Source: Myrmaecium sp. VS I D KN 1
Taxonomy: Eukaryota > Ascomycota > Dothideomycetes > Valsariales > Valsariaceae
Reading direction: 5' to 3'
Length of the DNA stretch: 64,000 nt
Assembly (NCBI GenBank): GCA_019775845.1
Contig: JADQAV010000036.1
Span: 186,001-250,000, forward strand
How positions within the stretch are numbered: position 1 is the stretch's first letter; each line of letters begins with the position of its first letter. Shown here piece after piece: positions 1 through 10,677 of this stretch. The notes below the pieces were generated by a model. That model worked only from the letters and a program-made list of their open reading frames with translations, had not been told where the DNA came from and ran no database searches. Position numbers and translations under genes: made by a program.

Positions 1-1689
1 ACGCCATCCTCACTCACTCTCTCACACATCACTTACCCAGATTTCTCTCCTCTCTCTCGCTTCTCTCTGCTCGTTTGAATCCGTCTCCGCTTGCTTCCCG
101 CTTCCTGGCCCATCTCGGGAAACTCAAGTCCCTTCTCCCCCTGCTTTCCCGTCTTCCCGGGCCCGCCGTCAAGCGTTTTGGATTCAAGAAGAACCAAGCC
201 AGGTTGGATGCCGAAAGTCCGCGCGGGAGTAAGGCAGAAAACACACACGCACACAGACAGACAGAGAGAGAGTCGATGCGAACATAACGGAAGAGCAAAA
301 GACCTCCGATTAACCCCTTCCTTCCCTCCATCCAAAGGCGCGACCCCGAAATCTGAATCCCGTCGGAACCACCATCTTCATTCATATAAGCCGTCCGAGG
401 CCCACCACAACCACGAACAGCACAGCCCGGTTTCTGAATTCCCCTGGTTGCTGCCACAAGGAACAACACAATCTGGTTGGCGTGTTTTGAAAACCACATC
501 CCAATCACTCCAAACCACGACTCTCGCTCATCGAGAATAAGCCACCTCCGAGAGTTGACCCCTTGCTCAAGAAAAAAAGGAAAGGAGAGGGAACGGGTGA
601 GACAGCGGGACTGGACCAAACCGTCAAACCATTCAGCTCTATTCCCCCTGACCCCCGACGCAAACGGGACGGAAGGAAAGAGGAAAAGGAAGAGAGACGG
701 CAAAAGAAAACACCCCCCATCCGAATCGGGAACGCCGATCAACAAGGCTGCTGCTGCGAGTCTCGAACAACCGAGGAACGGGCGTCGATTCCGCACGAGA
801 GAAAAGGAGAGAGAAAGAGAGAGAAAGACCTGCAGGGAGAGGAAAGAAAAGAAAAAGGGGAACACCGCCCTTCCTCCCACCTAGCCGGGTTCACTGCGGC
901 AGCAGATCTCGGAAAGGCACATATCCAACGCGTGCGCACGCACAAGGCTCCAAGGAACGGACGAAGGACAACGACGGAAGGACGACGAGCAAACGCACGA
1001 AGCCTACACATCTGAAACCCCCCTTCCACACCTCCCCCCGTCAACCCCAGCCTAGCCCAACCAGCCGGCCAGCCAGCCAGTTAGCCAGCCAGCGTTGACC
1101 GCCAGCCTGTTCCTCTTGCTGTCGTTCGTTCGTTCGCGAGGCAATCAATACCGCCATTTCACACACACACCTCCCCCATCCAAACACCGATCCCGAACCG
1201 TGGAGGGAAAAACGGTGAGGGAAGGGAAGCTAGAAACGAAACGCACTCGATCTCTCCGTGGGTCCCGCTCGCCTGACATCCCATTCCCGCTGACCGGGTT
1301 TGATCCCTCGGACGGAGGAGAGAGGTGTGGTCGTCGTCTTTTCCGTTTGCTGTTTTCTTTTATATGCTACGCCCCTTGGCTGCGTTTGTTGTTGGGTTTC
1401 TCTCGCCCCCCCCCCCCTCCCGTGTCTCGACAGCAAAGCGACGACGTCTTGAGAGCGAGGAAAAACATCTCCCATCCCAGTCGTTTCCCAATCGCCCTTC
1501 TTCTTTTTCTCTTGCTCCTCCTCCTCCCTCTCATCCAATCCTTCGTCGAAGCCAACCGTGATCGTCAACGCTTGGACAGTGGTTCCGGTGTGACGTCGTT
1601 GTCGTGTGCTTGTTGCTATACATCTGCGTCCCTCATCTCAGCCTGCTCCCATCGCTTCACATCTCGTCTCCACTCTCGATTCCCAGGAG
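1..1689. other. Pyrimidine-rich upstream/leader region of the APSES gene
   Basis: No convincing gene is seen. The plus strand is rich in C and T runs, (GCCA)n words near 1066-1095, TTCG repeats near 1125 and a C-run near 1406-1417. Open frames on both strands here are low-complexity. An ACGCGT word lies at 928-933. A long open frame (1095-1931) overlaps the APSES start in another frame. The likely content is promoter plus a long 5' leader of the gene starting at 1690. Confidence 0.55.
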
Positions 1690-3504
1690 ATGTTCTCGTC
1701 ATCACCGACGATGATGAAGATCTCAGACCTACTGAACGCCGAACCGCCGGCGCGAGGGCGGTTCCGGAGCGGCACCCAACCGAGCTACCCTCCCCTCCCT
1801 CGAGCGGCCGTGACCTCGCATCCGCGACCGCACCGGCCGGCCAAAGACGCCGCCCTGTTCGTCCGAGGGGAGACCAAGGGGGACGTCCACTACCCGCCGC
1901 ACCCGGCCCGCGAGGAGATTCAGGAGGATGAGTTCGAGCTGCGACACAAGCACGAGGCCTTCCGGATCGAGCCCATCGGCCGCCATCCCGGCGCCGACTT
2001 CCCTCACGGCTGCATCATCGACTATCCTCGCCACATCCCCTACAACAGCGGGAAGAAACAGTTTCAGATGCTGACGGGTCGAGAGAGCTTCGAAGGTGAG
2101 TCGTGACCCGAAAGAGAAAGGAGCGGAGCCCCCTGCATGAGATGATCCGGCAAGCTGACGAGGAGACGGGACGGTGGCGCAGTGTTACAGTATACTTTTC
2201 GGATGCCGGGCAAGGAGAAAGACTGGCAGGTCCTGTGGGATTACCAGACCGGCTTGGTGAGGGTGACGCCCTTCTTCAAGGCGCTGGGTCACCCAAAGGT
2301 ACGTTTGATCAACACACCCTCAGCCCCTCTTCCTCCCTCTCTCTTCACACATCCAAAGCTAACCGCTCTCCAGACCGTCCCAGGCAAGGCGATCAAGTCG
2401 AACGAAGGCCTCAGCGCCATCTGCCACAGCATCACCGGCGGCGCCCTCGCCGCGCAGGGGTACTGGGTCCCGTACGAGGCCGCCCGGGCGCTGGCGGCCA
2501 AGTTCTGCTACGAGATCCGCTACTGCCTCACGCCGCTCTTCGGACGCGACTTCGTCCACGACTGCACGCCGCCCGGCCATCCCGACTTCGGCGTCTACGC
2601 CATCGATCCGGCCATCGTCCAGCGCTGCGCCGCCGACGCCGAGCGCAAGCGCATGCTCTGGAGCAGCCGTAACACGCCTGTTAGCGATGGCGGCGCCGCC
2701 GGCGGCGCTGATGGTGGCGAGGTGGAGCGCACGCCTCGCAGCACGCCGTTCAGCGAAGACGTCGCCGTCACGCCTGGCGCTGTCGATGCTGACGTGGGTA
2801 TGGACGACGTGGGTTGGATGATCGCGACGACCATCGAACAGGATGCCCTGGGCTACATCACCGACGTCGACGTCGCGAACAAGGATGATGATGATGCCGC
2901 CGCCGCCCCAACCTGCTCGCCTTCGGAGTCGTTGCACGCAGCCTTCTTGCGCGGCTGGACACCCATCAACACCGCCTCGGTGACGGAGGGACCGTCCCCG
3001 CCACCGTCCAGCATCGGCATCACCCGGATGCTCGCCTCCCCTTCCCCATCACCAGCCCTCAGCCTCCGCGACGGCGCCGGCGTCGTCAAACTTCGCAACC
3101 ACCACCGTCGCCTCCTCCGCCATCGCCGCGTTACCTCCTCCTCCCCCGCCGCGTGTAAGCGCAGCAATCCCGAGCTCGACATCATTCAAGCGGCCAGAGA
3201 GGCGCTTCTGCATTCCGAAGCGGGGCGGAGCGCGTCGGCGATGCCTGTCTCCCCGACCCCCTCGTCCCCGTCATCCTCCTCCTCCTCCGCCGCCGGCGCT
3301 GCCGGCGCCGATGAGGGCATTTTGGAGGCTGCGCGAGCGCTCATCTTGCTGAGCCAAGGCGTACAGCAGCAGTGGCGACGGCATCAGCCGCGACAGACGT
3401 CCACGTCACCTGTCGGTACCAGCAGCAGCAACCGTCCGCGGTCGGACGTGAGGAAGTCGCCCGTCGTCACGTCGCCACGATGGCTGCTTAGGAAGTCGAG
3501 ATAG
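1690..3504 (+). CDS. APSES/KilA-N domain transcription regulator, Xbp1-like
   Basis: Predicted nuclear DNA-binding regulator. Exons are 1690-2095, 2183-2298 and 2374-3504, giving 550 residues. Introns of 87 and 75 nt start GTGAGT and GTACGT; the second has a GCTAAC branch site. Splicing creates the continuous block SFEVLQYTFRMPG, then TVPGKAIKS and CHSITGGALAAQGYW, the diagnostic core of the fungal Xbp1-like APSES/KilA-N family (about residues 110-260, ending near FGVYAIDPAIV). The remaining C-terminal half is Ser/Pro/Ala/Asp-rich and probably disordered. The start at 1690 was chosen because the protein aligns from MMKISDLLN; an in-frame ATG at 1606 would add 28 residues. S. cerevisiae Xbp1 is a stress-induced repressor; the same role here is inference. 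An AATAAA polyadenylation-like word lies at 3614-3619. Confidence 0.85.
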
Positions 3505-4372
3505 GGAAACGGTAGAGAAAGGTAGGAGTGGTTGCGTCCTGGGAACCGGCAGGAGTCCCCCTCGGGAACAGAGATCCCCCATCTTTTGGGAACATGGTGT
3601 GGTCTCATCGAAAAATAAACGGCGGTCTTCTCTTCGAATCTTTCTTTTCTTTCTGGTCATTTTAGTTTTTAGACGTGTCGATGGGACCTTTGCAGGTCTG
3701 TCTGGGCTCCGGCGAATCGCTTGGCGGGTGAACCTCTCTCTAGAGCTTTGTTTTTACCTCTATTTCTCTCTCTGTCGTGGGGGGAAAAGGATGCTCTGCT
3801 CACCTGCTTACCTGATTGAGATAGAGATACATGGTGATTTTCCTCCTTTCTTTTCTTATCCATTCCGTTTCACCTTGAGGAGGTGAAGAGAGTGCTTGGT
3901 GAAGAAGATGAAGACAATGATGACGACGATGATGATAAACGTGGAAATTTCCGGTGTTCGTTAATAACTCGGAGGAATGGCTTCACTCCAGTGTTGACTA
4001 AAAGCGCCTTAGAGAACATAGTCCAAGAAAAAAATAAAACATGAATAGAAATCTCTCCACTTCAAGAAACTTGCTGGGGTTCCAGCAGAATGGTGAAATG
4101 GTACCAAAATGAGACGGAAGTTTGGATGAGAGGGTGGAAAGAAGGAGTGGGATGGGGCGTAAGGAAAACGTAGACGACAACGCGATGAAGAGGGAAGGGC
4201 AAGGACGGTCACCAAGATGAGGGAGAATCGTCTCTCATTCCACACAACCCTTTCAAGATCTCGCTTCCATCACCACTCGGACGCGCGCGCATCGAGTAAC
4301 TCTCAGTACGCAGCAAGGAAAGGGGAAAAAGAGTTGAAAAGGCTACAAATGACCGCCGCAAATCCGCAAGCT
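3505..4372. other. Convergent intergenic region (3' UTRs)
   Basis: This 868-bp gap separates the convergent APSES and GST genes. It contains AATAAA at 3614-3619 on the plus strand and a short GAT/GAC-repeat patch around 3899-3940. No coding sequence is supported on either strand. Confidence 0.6.
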
Positions 4373-5404
4373 TTACACGTTCGGCGCCTTGATGCCGAGC
4401 CGCTGCAGGGTCTTCTTGACCACCGCTTCCTTATCCCATATCTTGGTCACGCTGGGATGGGAGATGGTGGCTTGTGCCCATTTGGAGAAGTGCGGGAGTG
4501 CGTCCAGCCCATCCTTCCACGAGGGCGGATACACGTCATATTCGGCAAAGGCGTAATGGCGCAGGAGGAAAGGCGCGACAATGACCTACGATATAGCATC
4601 TTTAGCCTCAGCGCAAGCACACCCTTCATCTAGAGGAGACAGAGAGGAGAATAGAAAAGGAAGAAAAGAGTAAGAAGGAAGAAGAGAGTAGGAAGAAAGA
4701 AAAGAGAGAGAGAGAGAAGGAAGAGAGGAGGGGAGAAGAACAAAAGAGTAAAAAGGAAGAAAAGAGGAAAATGGTAAAGAAGAGAAGCGTAAGAAGCGCA
4801 AAACCCACCTCAGCAAACGTCAACCCCTGACTCCCACCAAAAAACGGCGCCGCATCCTTCAACAGCGGCTCAATCTCCTTCTCCACCACACCCACCCACT
4901 CACGGGCGATGACCTCCTTCTGCCCGACATCCTCCTCCTTCAGCAGCTTATACATCAACGGCTGCACCTTGCCATTCCACGTGTCGAGGAAGAAGTTGAC
5001 GCGGGCGCGGCGGAGCGCGGCGCGGGGATCCGGCAGCTCCGCCGTCGGCAGCAGCGCCGATCCAGATCCAGATCCGTGGCTCTCGAGCAGGAACTGCGCT
5101 ACGATCGCCGATTCCGTCACGATCTCCTCGTGCAGCCCGCCGCCGGTGTATTTGATGCTCGGGACGAGGCCACGCTGTGAAGGGGGAGGGGGTGGTTGCC
5201 CTGCGTCAGTGTTTGGATGTGTGGGGGAAAAGGGAAGCGGGTCGGCTGTACCGGGTTGATGTCGAGGTACCACGGCTCGCGCGGCTTGTCCAGGTCGATG
5301 ATCACTTCGTCGTAGGGCAGGCCCAGCTCGGCGAGCACGATGTGCACGCGATGGGCGAAGGGGCATCGGTGGTTGGTGTAGAGCGTGATTTTGGGGGAGG
5401 CCAT
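4373..5404 (-). CDS. Glutathione S-transferase, omega-type
   Basis: Cytosolic glutathione-dependent transferase or thiol reductase, inferred from family. Exons on the minus strand are 5404-5252, 5174-4809 and 4585-4373, giving 243 residues, a normal length. The thioredoxin-like N domain begins ASPKITLYTNHRCPFAHRV, with the omega-type Cys-Pro-Phe at residues 14-16 as likely catalytic Cys. Splicing yields DINPRGLVPSIKYTGG, which carries the cis-Pro region that positions glutathione, and then TESAIVAQFL. The all-helical C domain ends LQRLGIKAPNV. The final 71 codons have no start codon of their own and only make sense through the splice at 4808/4586. The 223-nt second intron is almost pure polypurine/polypyrimidine. 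A TATAAAT-like word on the minus strand lies near 5556-5562, about 150 nt upstream of the start. Confidence 0.88.
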
Positions 5405-6077
5405 GGTTGGGGGAAGGTTAAGAATATCCGAGGATACTTATAGCAGAGGAAGGGTGGATTCAGGTGGTGAGCGATGAAGAGAAGGTTGAGGGGGGAAACA
5501 GCTGGGCGGTGGGTTGTTGAGTTTATGGAGAGGTCCATGGCGGGATTTGAATGATTTATAATGGAAGATGAGGCAATCGACCGCGAAGCTTCGTTGATGG
5601 GTAAGGATGCGGGGGTGGTCGGTCGAGCCGCCTCGGCATTTCCGCACCTAAAGTCCGCTCAACGGATTAGCATCGCAAGGCTGTAAGGCACCACGATCCC
5701 TATATAAGCCGCCATGTGTGTGTTCATTGGTCGTGATATCAACGAGCCACAATCATGATTACTAATATCCGGTCTTTATAGTATAGCGTACACGATAATC
5801 AGACAGACCAAGCACCGCACGTAACCAAAGTGATCTCTACTCTGAAAACCCAAACCGTTGTTCTATTATACCGACTAAACACCATCAAAGACTTGGAAAG
5901 GAAACGCCAGAACACCCCCTCCCTTCCGTCCCCCTAAAGGCAAAGAAACCCCGAGAGTCAACCCAGTGCCGTGAATATGACAGGCCAATTATCATCCCTC
6001 CCCTATACAGAAGCATCATGCTGAGAAGCCCCTCATCACTCAGTTCAAATACTCGTAGTCAAGTCCCTCACTTTCCA
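5405..6077. other. Intergenic region upstream of GST
   Basis: 673 bp between the GST start and the 3' end of the homeobox gene. It holds TATA-like words near 5556-5562 and 5700-5707. No conserved coding sequence was recognised; a 78-codon minus-strand frame (5538-5302) overlaps the GST start out of frame and could act as an upstream ORF. Confidence 0.5.
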
Positions 6078-8999
6078 TCAGCGAGGCTCAAAACAATCAA
6101 ACTCATCCGAAAGATCCCACGTCGGTCCTTCCGAAAAGACGTCCGGTCCCCACTCCACCGCGACACCCGGCATGCCTGCCCGGTCCTCCGGTTTCACACG
6201 CCCCATCATCAGCGCGTCCCCGTTCTTCGAGCACGGCATCTCCGGGATCGTGCTCCAGCGCTGGTTGAGCGCGGCGCCCTGGAAGCGGACATGGTGCTGC
6301 AACGTATCTCGTTCCTGGAAATCAGCGGGGGATTCCGTGAGGCCGTGCGCTTTCTTGAACAGTTCCAGCCATTCGGCGTTGTCGGCGGCGGTCTGTTTGA
6401 ATGTTAGCGGACGTGTTTGCGGTGTCGTATGGGACATGCTGGTGGTCTGCCTACCTGGTTCCACGGATCGTCGTGCTCGTAGAGTATCATGCGTGCCTCT
6501 CGTTGCAGGATCTCATCTGTGACGGGCAAGCCTTGCTCCATTCGTTCTCGAACCAGACGTCCAAGTCGTACGGTTAAGAGCTCCCAACAGTTCGGGTTTG
6601 GTGCGGTTGTAGACATGGTGGTCAGGCGGTTGACCTGACCCTCATCCATCGGAGGCATCGGAGCGGGCATCTCGCCACAGCTATCCAGGAAATAACCTGG
6701 CTCGGTTGTATGCATCATTTCATCATCTGCTGAAAGATCTCCTTGTGCCTGTTCCATAGACGCGTACTTCGAGCCGGTGAATGGATTGAGTCTACTGGGA
6801 TTAGCATTTGCACAGCTGGGGAAAAGTACCGCAACACGTACGTCATCGCCTCCTGCGCGATCAAGTATGGTGGCATGGCGTTGGTGACTTGCATCTCGAT
6901 GCTAGCATCCAGGCCACGAGAACCCTTCCAATCCTTCATCGATGCTCCGCTACGGAACTCTTTAGCCAAGTGGTCCACACGCTCTTGCCATGTGTTGAAG
7001 TTCCGCTGACAGAAGCCGCAGCGGCTTCGAATGAGCGATGCCTCCGAACTCCACGCTTCCATCGTCTTGGTCATCTTGCAATTATGCATCAGCCGAAGAT
7101 GTTGCCGTAGATGATCCTTGCGGTAAAAGGTCCGCGCCTCTAGACCTCTTTCCTCGCAACAACGATGATTATGGGTTTCTAAGTGTTCGGGTGTTGGGTC
7201 CAGGGCGTCACAGTAGACACACTTGCTTTGCCCGGACGCAGGGCAAGTGATCACGGGTCCTAAAGGAGCACATATCTGAGAGGTGTCAGCACAGTTCACT
7301 TGAATCTTTTCGAATGGTCGCTAGGTGCAGGAGGAGATGAGGCTAGCGTGCGCCAGAATTGAGTACTGGACGAGCAAGCCCTTGACATGGCATATCGATG
7401 CGAATCACATTTGCAAAGGGAGTAGAGGCGAGTGAATTGACGAAGAAAGGCGGCATGACGCAGCATTGCCCCTGTTGGGAAAACCTACCCATTTTTCAAG
7501 ACTGATATGCAACGTCTTCTCGTGGCGTGACCAGTCATACTTGCTCTTGAATTTCTCGGTGCAGAACGTGCACTGAAACAACCGTGTGCCATTCGATTCA
7601 GCGCGACCTGGCCGCGGAGGCACTCTGCGGCGCCTTCTGCGCTCCTTCCTTGCGTTGCTGCTGAAGGAGCCGAATGAGTTGAAAGAGTTGTGAGAGCCGA
7701 AAGACCAAGCAGATCCAAGTGAAGCGTTCGAGCCACTGGAGGTAATGGCGGAAAACCCAGTGTCCAAGCTCGTCAGAGATGGTGCGCGGAACATGGAATA
7801 GTTATCGGAGTTGGAGGTAGAGCTGTGTTGAGGTCCTCCCGACAGGCTATCAGGCTCAAGTGGCGGCGCGAATTGGTTCACGGCGCTGGCGATAGCATCA
7901 AGAGGAGCAGGTTCGTTTTCCGGGGGCGAGATCTTCCATCGATCCATGGGATTGAGAGTGTCCCAAGTCTTCCCCTCAGGGATGTTAACGGCTTGGCTGG
8001 CACCGGAAACACCGGGGAAGGCAGCTCTCTTCTGGCGTTGTTTGGTTCTCCGACGTGTGTTGGCCATCCAGTTGGAGATTTGGCCTGCTTTCAGGCCGGT
8101 GAGGTTCTGCAACTCTTGCTTCTCTTCTTCCGTTGGATAGGGATGATGGCTATGCTGCATCATCCAGTCTTTCAAAATGGCTACGGCGGTACGTGGGAGT
8201 CTCCCGTTGCTCTTGCCGGAGAGATGATCATTTTCGTTTTCGGCAGGTCCTGAGGATTTGAGCAGTCGAACGCCGGTGAGTTTGCCGCGGTCAATCATGG
8301 TGTCTTCGGCCACCGCATGTAATGTGTCAATAACATTCCTCGCCTTCCCTGGCTCTTGATTGGATGCCACGAAGCTGCAATGCCGAAACAATGCGCTGCA
8401 AGAAGAGCAGCTGCTTTGACCTTCGAAAGTGAAAAAGCATTCGAGATGTCGAGAATGGCAATAGTCACAAGCGTGCTGAGGCTTGTGATATCGCGGAATC
8501 CACTGACTGAAGTCATCGGCCCAGTTAGCAGGCAGCTCCTGCTGCGGGACGGCGTGAGAAGGAGTTCCTTGTTCGGAACTGTCTGTAGTAGCAGGAAGTG
8601 CCTCGATTAACTCAGTGTAGGAAAATCTGTACATCGGTCATCAGCTATTGCGCAGTGTAGGCTTCACTGTTCATTATCGATTCCCTTGGAAAGCTGCATA
8701 TTATGTGCAGACTCAGCGGAGCGATGGGTTATTGATGAGAAAGAGTTTGTCTCATGTTCAGAGATGGGATGCATATTGATGGGCGACCCTTGAGATCCAC
8801 AGGAAGAATGGTTCACTGACTCTTGGAAGGCCTCAGGACGCGAAGGACTCGGTTCGACCCGAGAGGTGCCATCTGGATGAGGCTGAGTGCAGGAAGCACT
8901 CAGACTCCTATATTCCGACTCATTGGTCTCCGGGCTGGAAGCATGGTTGAAGTCGAAGAATTCGGCCATGTCAGGCTGAGGAAGGGCCTGGCTCTCCAT
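6078..8999 (-). CDS. Homeobox (KN/TALE) and C2H2 zinc-finger transcription factor with a Zn2Cys6-like cluster
   Basis: Predicted nuclear regulator of about 852 residues. Exons are 8999-8668, 8626-7489, 7275-6842, 6794-6455 and 6392-6078. A Cys cluster at residues 164-194 has spacing C-x2-C-x6-C-x9-C-x2-C-x6-C. A TALE-type homeodomain follows (about 253-311, with HHPYPTEEEKQEL and ISNWMANTRRR). A C2H2 finger lies near 463-484 (CTFC..H..H), then further CxxC/His motifs in exon 3 (CVYC, CGFC) and a conserved C-terminal block (CWELLTVRLGR, DDPWNQ/TAADNAEWLELFKKAHG). The splices at 7488/7276 and 6454/6393 restore family-typical sequence. Intron 1 is only 41 nt, and intron 3 has tandem acceptors. 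The start is uncertain: ATGs at 9116, 8999 and 8969 are all in frame. The family is common in Pezizomycotina; this member's targets are unknown. Confidence 0.82.
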
Positions 9000-10677
9000 C
9001 GGATATCGATCTGCAAGGGCGTAGGGATCAATTGCTTCAGGACCGGACGACAACGACGACAACGAAACAAGGCAAACCGCCCGTACAAAGGCGCGTTCAA
9101 GCAGGATGACAAGCAAAGCAGAAAGGGCGCAAGACTGAGCCTTTTCGGAGGATGGAAGAACAATGGCGAGGACTCATGCTGTAGGTTGAGTCAAGGCCGA
9201 GTCGGTCGTCAGCCGGTCGGCAATTGACAATTGACATGCCCTAAGCCTGATCGAGAATGCAAAGGGCGCGGTGGATCCGCTGGAACGACATGGGAAGCGA
9301 GCGACTACTCCCATTTTAGCGGGGATTAAGCCGGGGGCGGGGATCCCCTCCCAGCAATCCTTCACTCCTCAATTTTCTTCAAGTACTTTTATTCAGATAT
9401 CTTGCCCGGCCATCGAGAGGAGCGATTTTGGCATGGTACTTACCTAGGAGCCGGAGTAAATTAAGTTAGGTATCAAATCTCTCAAAATCTCCCATCTGGT
9501 GAACCATGGCATCGCTCAGCCACCGTCAATGGCGGTTTGGAGGCGGACGCTCTTCACAGAGCATCGCCGGGCTTCTTCCCGCTGTCCAGCCATCGCCGGG
9601 CATCTCACCGCTTGCGAAACCCACATCACGGCCCGGATTTCATCGGCCTACAGTCTATTTCCACGGCCGATAGTTAGCTTAAGTTACGCCATGCATATGG
9701 CTTGAGATCCCGGGTTTACACTAATGAAAAGCTGTCCCGAGGCTGTTGATACCTTGCAACAAGGCGTGCATGAAGGAGCGCTGACCATCGGCTGCGCCAG
9801 ATGTCTGTACGTCTCTCCTCGTCAGGCCCGACACAGGCTGCCGAAGACATACAGCCCGGTGGCTTTCCCTTCTTTAATCGGATGGGGTTTAAGGAAGGGG
9901 GTGTTACCCTTTTTATATGTATTTCTATTTTCCTGTTCTTTTTTCTCTTTTTCACCTGGGGTGAGGGAGGTTGGCACGAGTGGTGTTCCTACGTGCATAT
10001 ATATGTATATGGATACTACATACTACTACTGTTGAAGGGATTTTCCTTTCCTTGACTACTACATAGGTGGATGGAGGTAGGTAGGTACCTACTAGGAGGC
10101 ATGTAGGGAGGCTGGTGGCAAGTGACTTCAGGTCGTCAGGAGAGAAGGAGCGAGGGAGTTAAGGGGAAGACGTGGGCGGCAGGACGAGCAGCAGAAAACA
10201 CTATGAGCGGAAGGTGAAGAATTTTTGTAAACCAGCAGCGTCGAGGAATAATCCTCGGAGCGAGGCACGTTCAGAGCAGTAAGCCCCGAAACTCACACTT
10301 CAGGTGTTCACGATCCAAAGTCATGGCACGTCAGGGTGATAAGGAAAAAGGTATCGCATTTTCGCAGGAGATATAATAAAAAGACCGCGGAAGAGATGTA
10401 CTAGGTCAGGTACGATAGAAAGAAACATAAATCCATCGAAAAACTTAGAAAAGGGGTGAAAGGGCGAAAGAAGACGGCGAACGATGCCATTACCGCCCGG
10501 GAGAGAAAAAAAGAAATAAGCCATCCGAAACACTTTGGCCACCATCAGCAACAACAGGAACAGCCGAAAAAGAACCCTTATCTGAAGAAAAGAGAAACAC
10601 ACCGCCTCCATAGTAGTAAGAGGCTCTCGAGACGAAAAGACCATGTGTAGAACGCGATCATCACCTGCGAAACACCT
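9000..10677. other. Intergenic region with TAGGTA/TACCTA repeats
   Basis: About 1.7 kb between the homeobox gene and the 3' end of TOP2. No gene was recognised. It contains short microsatellite patches: TACTACTAC near 10017-10030 and GTAGGTAGGTACCTAC near 10075-10091. Small open frames at 9499-9705 and 9724-10055 lack recognisable motifs. Confidence 0.5.

Noticed and set aside
29-880. A 283-codon minus-strand frame rich in Phe, Leu and Ser
   Set aside because: It is the complement of a purine-rich, low-complexity region; no conserved motif or splice context supports it.
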